64,000 bases of DNA, from assembly GCF_013394305.1 (NCBI RefSeq), contig NZ_AP019810.1, positions 2,618,001 through 2,682,000 of the forward strand, read 5' to 3'. Shown here one piece after another: positions 62,351 to 64,000 of the stretch; within the stretch, counting starts at the first letter, position 1; each line of letters starts with the position of its first letter. Below the pieces are notes generated by a model that did not search any database, was not told the origin of the DNA, and saw only the letters and a list, made by a program, of their open reading frames with translations. The position numbers and the translations under genes are program-made. The stretch comes from Enterococcus mundtii. GTDB taxonomy: Bacteria > Bacillota > Bacilli > Lactobacillales > Enterococcaceae.

Positions 62351-64000
62351 ATGAAAAAAACGAAAATCGTTAGTACATTAGGACCAGCCAGTAATTCAGT
62401 AGAAACTATTTCTAAATTGATTGAATCTGGAGCAAATGTCTTCCGCTTCAACTTTTCACATGGTGACCATGAAGAACAATTATCACGTATGGTAATGGTT
62501 CGCGAAGCAGTGAAGAAAACTGGTAAAGATGTTGGCATCCTTTTAGATACAAAAGGTGCAGAAATCCGTACAACAGTTCAAGGCACAACTGAAGAAGATT
62601 TTGGCCGTGCAGGCTACATCAAATTTGAAGTTGGCGACAAAACACGCATCTCAATGGACCCTGAACATGTAGGTTCAAAAGAAAAAATCGCAGTAACTTA
62701 TCCAGGTCTTTTTGAAGACGTTCATGTAGGTGGACATATCTTATTCGATGATGGTTTGATCGACATGGAAATCATTGAAAAAGATGAAGCAACGCGTGAA
62801 TTAGTAGTAGAAGTGAAAAATGCAGGTATGCTGGGATCACGTAAAGGTGTTAACGCACCAGGCGTTTCAATCAGCTTACCAGGTATTACACCAAAAGATG
62901 CAGACGATATCCGCTTCGGACTAGATAACGACATCGACTTCATCGCTGCAAGTTTTGTTCGTAAAGCACAAGACGTATTAGATATTCGTGAAATTTTAGA
63001 AGAAAAAGACATGACACATGTTCAAATCTTCCCTAAAATCGAATCTCAAGAAGGTATCGACAACATTGATGAAATCATCAAAGTTTCTGATGGTATCATG
63101 ATTGCTCGTGGAGACATGGGTGTTGAGATCCCTGCTGAATTAGTACCAATGGTTCAAAAACGTATCATCAAAAAATGTAACGCTGCGGGTATCCCAGTAA
63201 TCACTGCAACACAAATGTTAGAATCAATGCAAGAAAACCCACGTCCAACACGTGCGGAAGCATCTGACGTTGCCAATGCAGTATTTGACGGAACAGACGC
63301 AACAATGTTATCAGGTGAATCAGCAAATGGTGACTATCCTGTTGAAGCTGTTGCAACAATGGCTCGTATCGACCAACAAGCTGAATTAGCATTAGCAGAA
63401 TTAGGTTCATTCCAATTAAATGAATTTGACAAAACTGATGTAACAGAAACAATCGGTCTATCAGTGGCACGTGCTGCGAAAAACTTAGGCGTAAAAACAA
63501 TCGTTGCTGCAACTGAATCTGGTTATACAGCAAAAATGATCTCTAAATACCGTCCAGATGCTGATATCTTAGCTGTCACATTTGACGAACGCACAAAACG
63601 TGGTTTGATGCTTAACTGGGGTGTATATCCAACAGTTGCAGAAAAACCAACAACAACAGACGAAATGTTTGAATTAGCTGCGAAAAAAGCAGTCGAATTA
63701 GGTTTCGCTTCAGAAGGTGACTTGATCTTGATCACTGCTGGTGTACCAGTTGGTGAACGTGGAACAACAAACGTAATGAAGATTCAAATGATTGGTTCAA
63801 AATTGCTTGAAGCACAAGGAATCGGTCAACAATCTGTTGTAGCGAACGCTGTAGTTGCTTCATCAGCAGCAGAAGCAATCAAAAAAGCAAAAGATGGTAT
63901 GGTATTAGTTGTTCCTTCAACTGACAAAGAATTCATGCCTGCAATCGAAAAAGCAGCAGCAGTAGTTGTTGAAGAAGGCGGTTTGACTTCACATGCAGCA
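62351..64000 (+). CDS. pyk: Pyruvate kinase (cut by window end)
   Basis: The first 550 residues of pyruvate kinase, which makes pyruvate and ATP from PEP and ADP. It has the N-terminal KKTKIVSTLGPASNS, the NFSHGDHEEQ region, the catalytic MIARGDMGVEIPAE (about residues 255-268) and the TATQMLESM signature (about 285-293). The visible end is the extra PEP-utiliser-like domain of Bacillus-type enzymes, stopping just at its conserved GGLTSHAA. The stop lies beyond the window. It is 128 nt after pfkA on the same strand, the usual pfkA-pyk operon of Firmicutes. Confidence 0.97.
   Translation, partial: MKKTKIVSTLGPASNSVETISKLIESGANVFRFNFSHGDHEEQLSRMVMVREAVKKTGKDVGILLDTKGAEIRTTVQGTTEEDFGRAGYIKFEVGDKTRISMDPEHVGSKEKIAVTYPGLFEDVHVGGHILFDDGLIDMEIIEKDEATRELVVEVKNAGMLGSRKGVNAPGVSISLPGITPKDADDIRFGLDNDIDFIAASFVRKAQDVLDIREILEEKDMTHVQIFPKIESQEGIDNIDEIIKVSDGIMIARGDMGVEIPAELVPMVQKRIIKKCNAAGIPVITATQMLESMQENPRPTRAEASDVANAVFDGTDATMLSGESANGDYPVEAVATMARIDQQAELALAELGSFQLNEFDKTDVTETIGLSVARAAKNLGVKTIVAATESGYTAKMISKYRPDADILAVTFDERTKRGLMLNWGVYPTVAEKPTTTDEMFELAAKKAVELGFASEGDLILITAGVPVGERGTTNVMKIQMIGSKLLEAQGIGQQSVVANAVVASSAAEAIKKAKDGMVLVVPSTDKEFMPAIEKAAAVVVEEGGLTSHAA

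Noticed and set aside
62341-64000. Minus-strand ORFs over pyk, and similar long opposite-strand frames over ptsI, pfkA, clpE and PBP
   Set aside because: They mirror strongly biased codons of highly expressed plus-strand genes (or the reverse), lack ribosome sites and resemble no family.

Overview
The window is a stretch of low-GC Firmicutes chromosome, almost certainly Enterococcus. The evidence is a FabT-type fatty-acid operon, the adjacent bgsA-bgsB glycolipid glycosyltransferases, a ClpE unfoldase behind a CtsR box, a DUF1827 protein, and a ~170-nt hairpin repeat of the kind reported from enterococci. Species cannot be fixed by eye. Nearly all of it is core genome. No rRNA, tRNA, CRISPR array, insertion sequence or prophage was seen.

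Layout. 1-7.3 kb: end of recX, mutY, ntdP (DUF402), a GNAT enzyme, an AI-2E-type permease, a CNNM/CorC protein and prfC. 7.5-10.7 kb: a small ORF, DUF1827 and clpE (minus strand). 11-13 kb: ptsH-ptsI. 13.2-16.8 kb: bgsA-bgsB, a beta-hydroxyacid dehydrogenase and DUF1797. 16.8-17.8 kb: a stand-alone GIY-YIG/UvrC-like nuclease (minus). 18.1-26.8 kb: the type II fatty-acid operon fabT-fabH-acpP-fabD-fabG-fabF-accB-fabZ-accC-accD-accA. It has FabT boxes on its promoter, a strong terminator between acpP and fabD, and no enoyl reductase gene.

26.8-31.0 kb is the only clearly accessory part. It is visibly AT-rich and holds two overlapping small secreted-protein genes, both broken (an in-frame TAG and a frameshift), a divergently placed lipoprotein with a 29-bp palindrome between them, and an AbiEi/AbiEii toxin-antitoxin pair behind a 15-nt-arm inverted repeat.

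31.1-33.4 kb: an amino-acid ABC importer. 33.7-40.2 kb: the ribosome-assembly/NAD cluster yqeG-yqeH-yhbY-nadD-yqeK-rsfS-yqeM, then tmcAL and a YebC-family gene. rsfS has no normal start codon; the best-placed start is ATC. 40.2-53.4 kb: three copies of the hairpin repeat, an orphan 212-aa gene between two of them, a HelD-like ATPase, a P1B-type metal ATPase, a tautomerase, thrS behind a T-box with an ACC specifier, an AraC regulator with a VOC gene broken by TAG, an RpiR regulator and a class B PBP. 53.4-64 kb: a Cof-type HAD phosphatase, a purine permease with PurBox-like sites, an MFS exporter, a DUF2929 protein, dnaE, pfkA and pyk (cut by the window end).

The points most worth a second look are the decayed secreted pair with its palindrome, the ATC-start rsfS, the terminator in place of a reductase gene inside the fab operon, the distant third FabT box, and the compensatory base changes in the repeat family.
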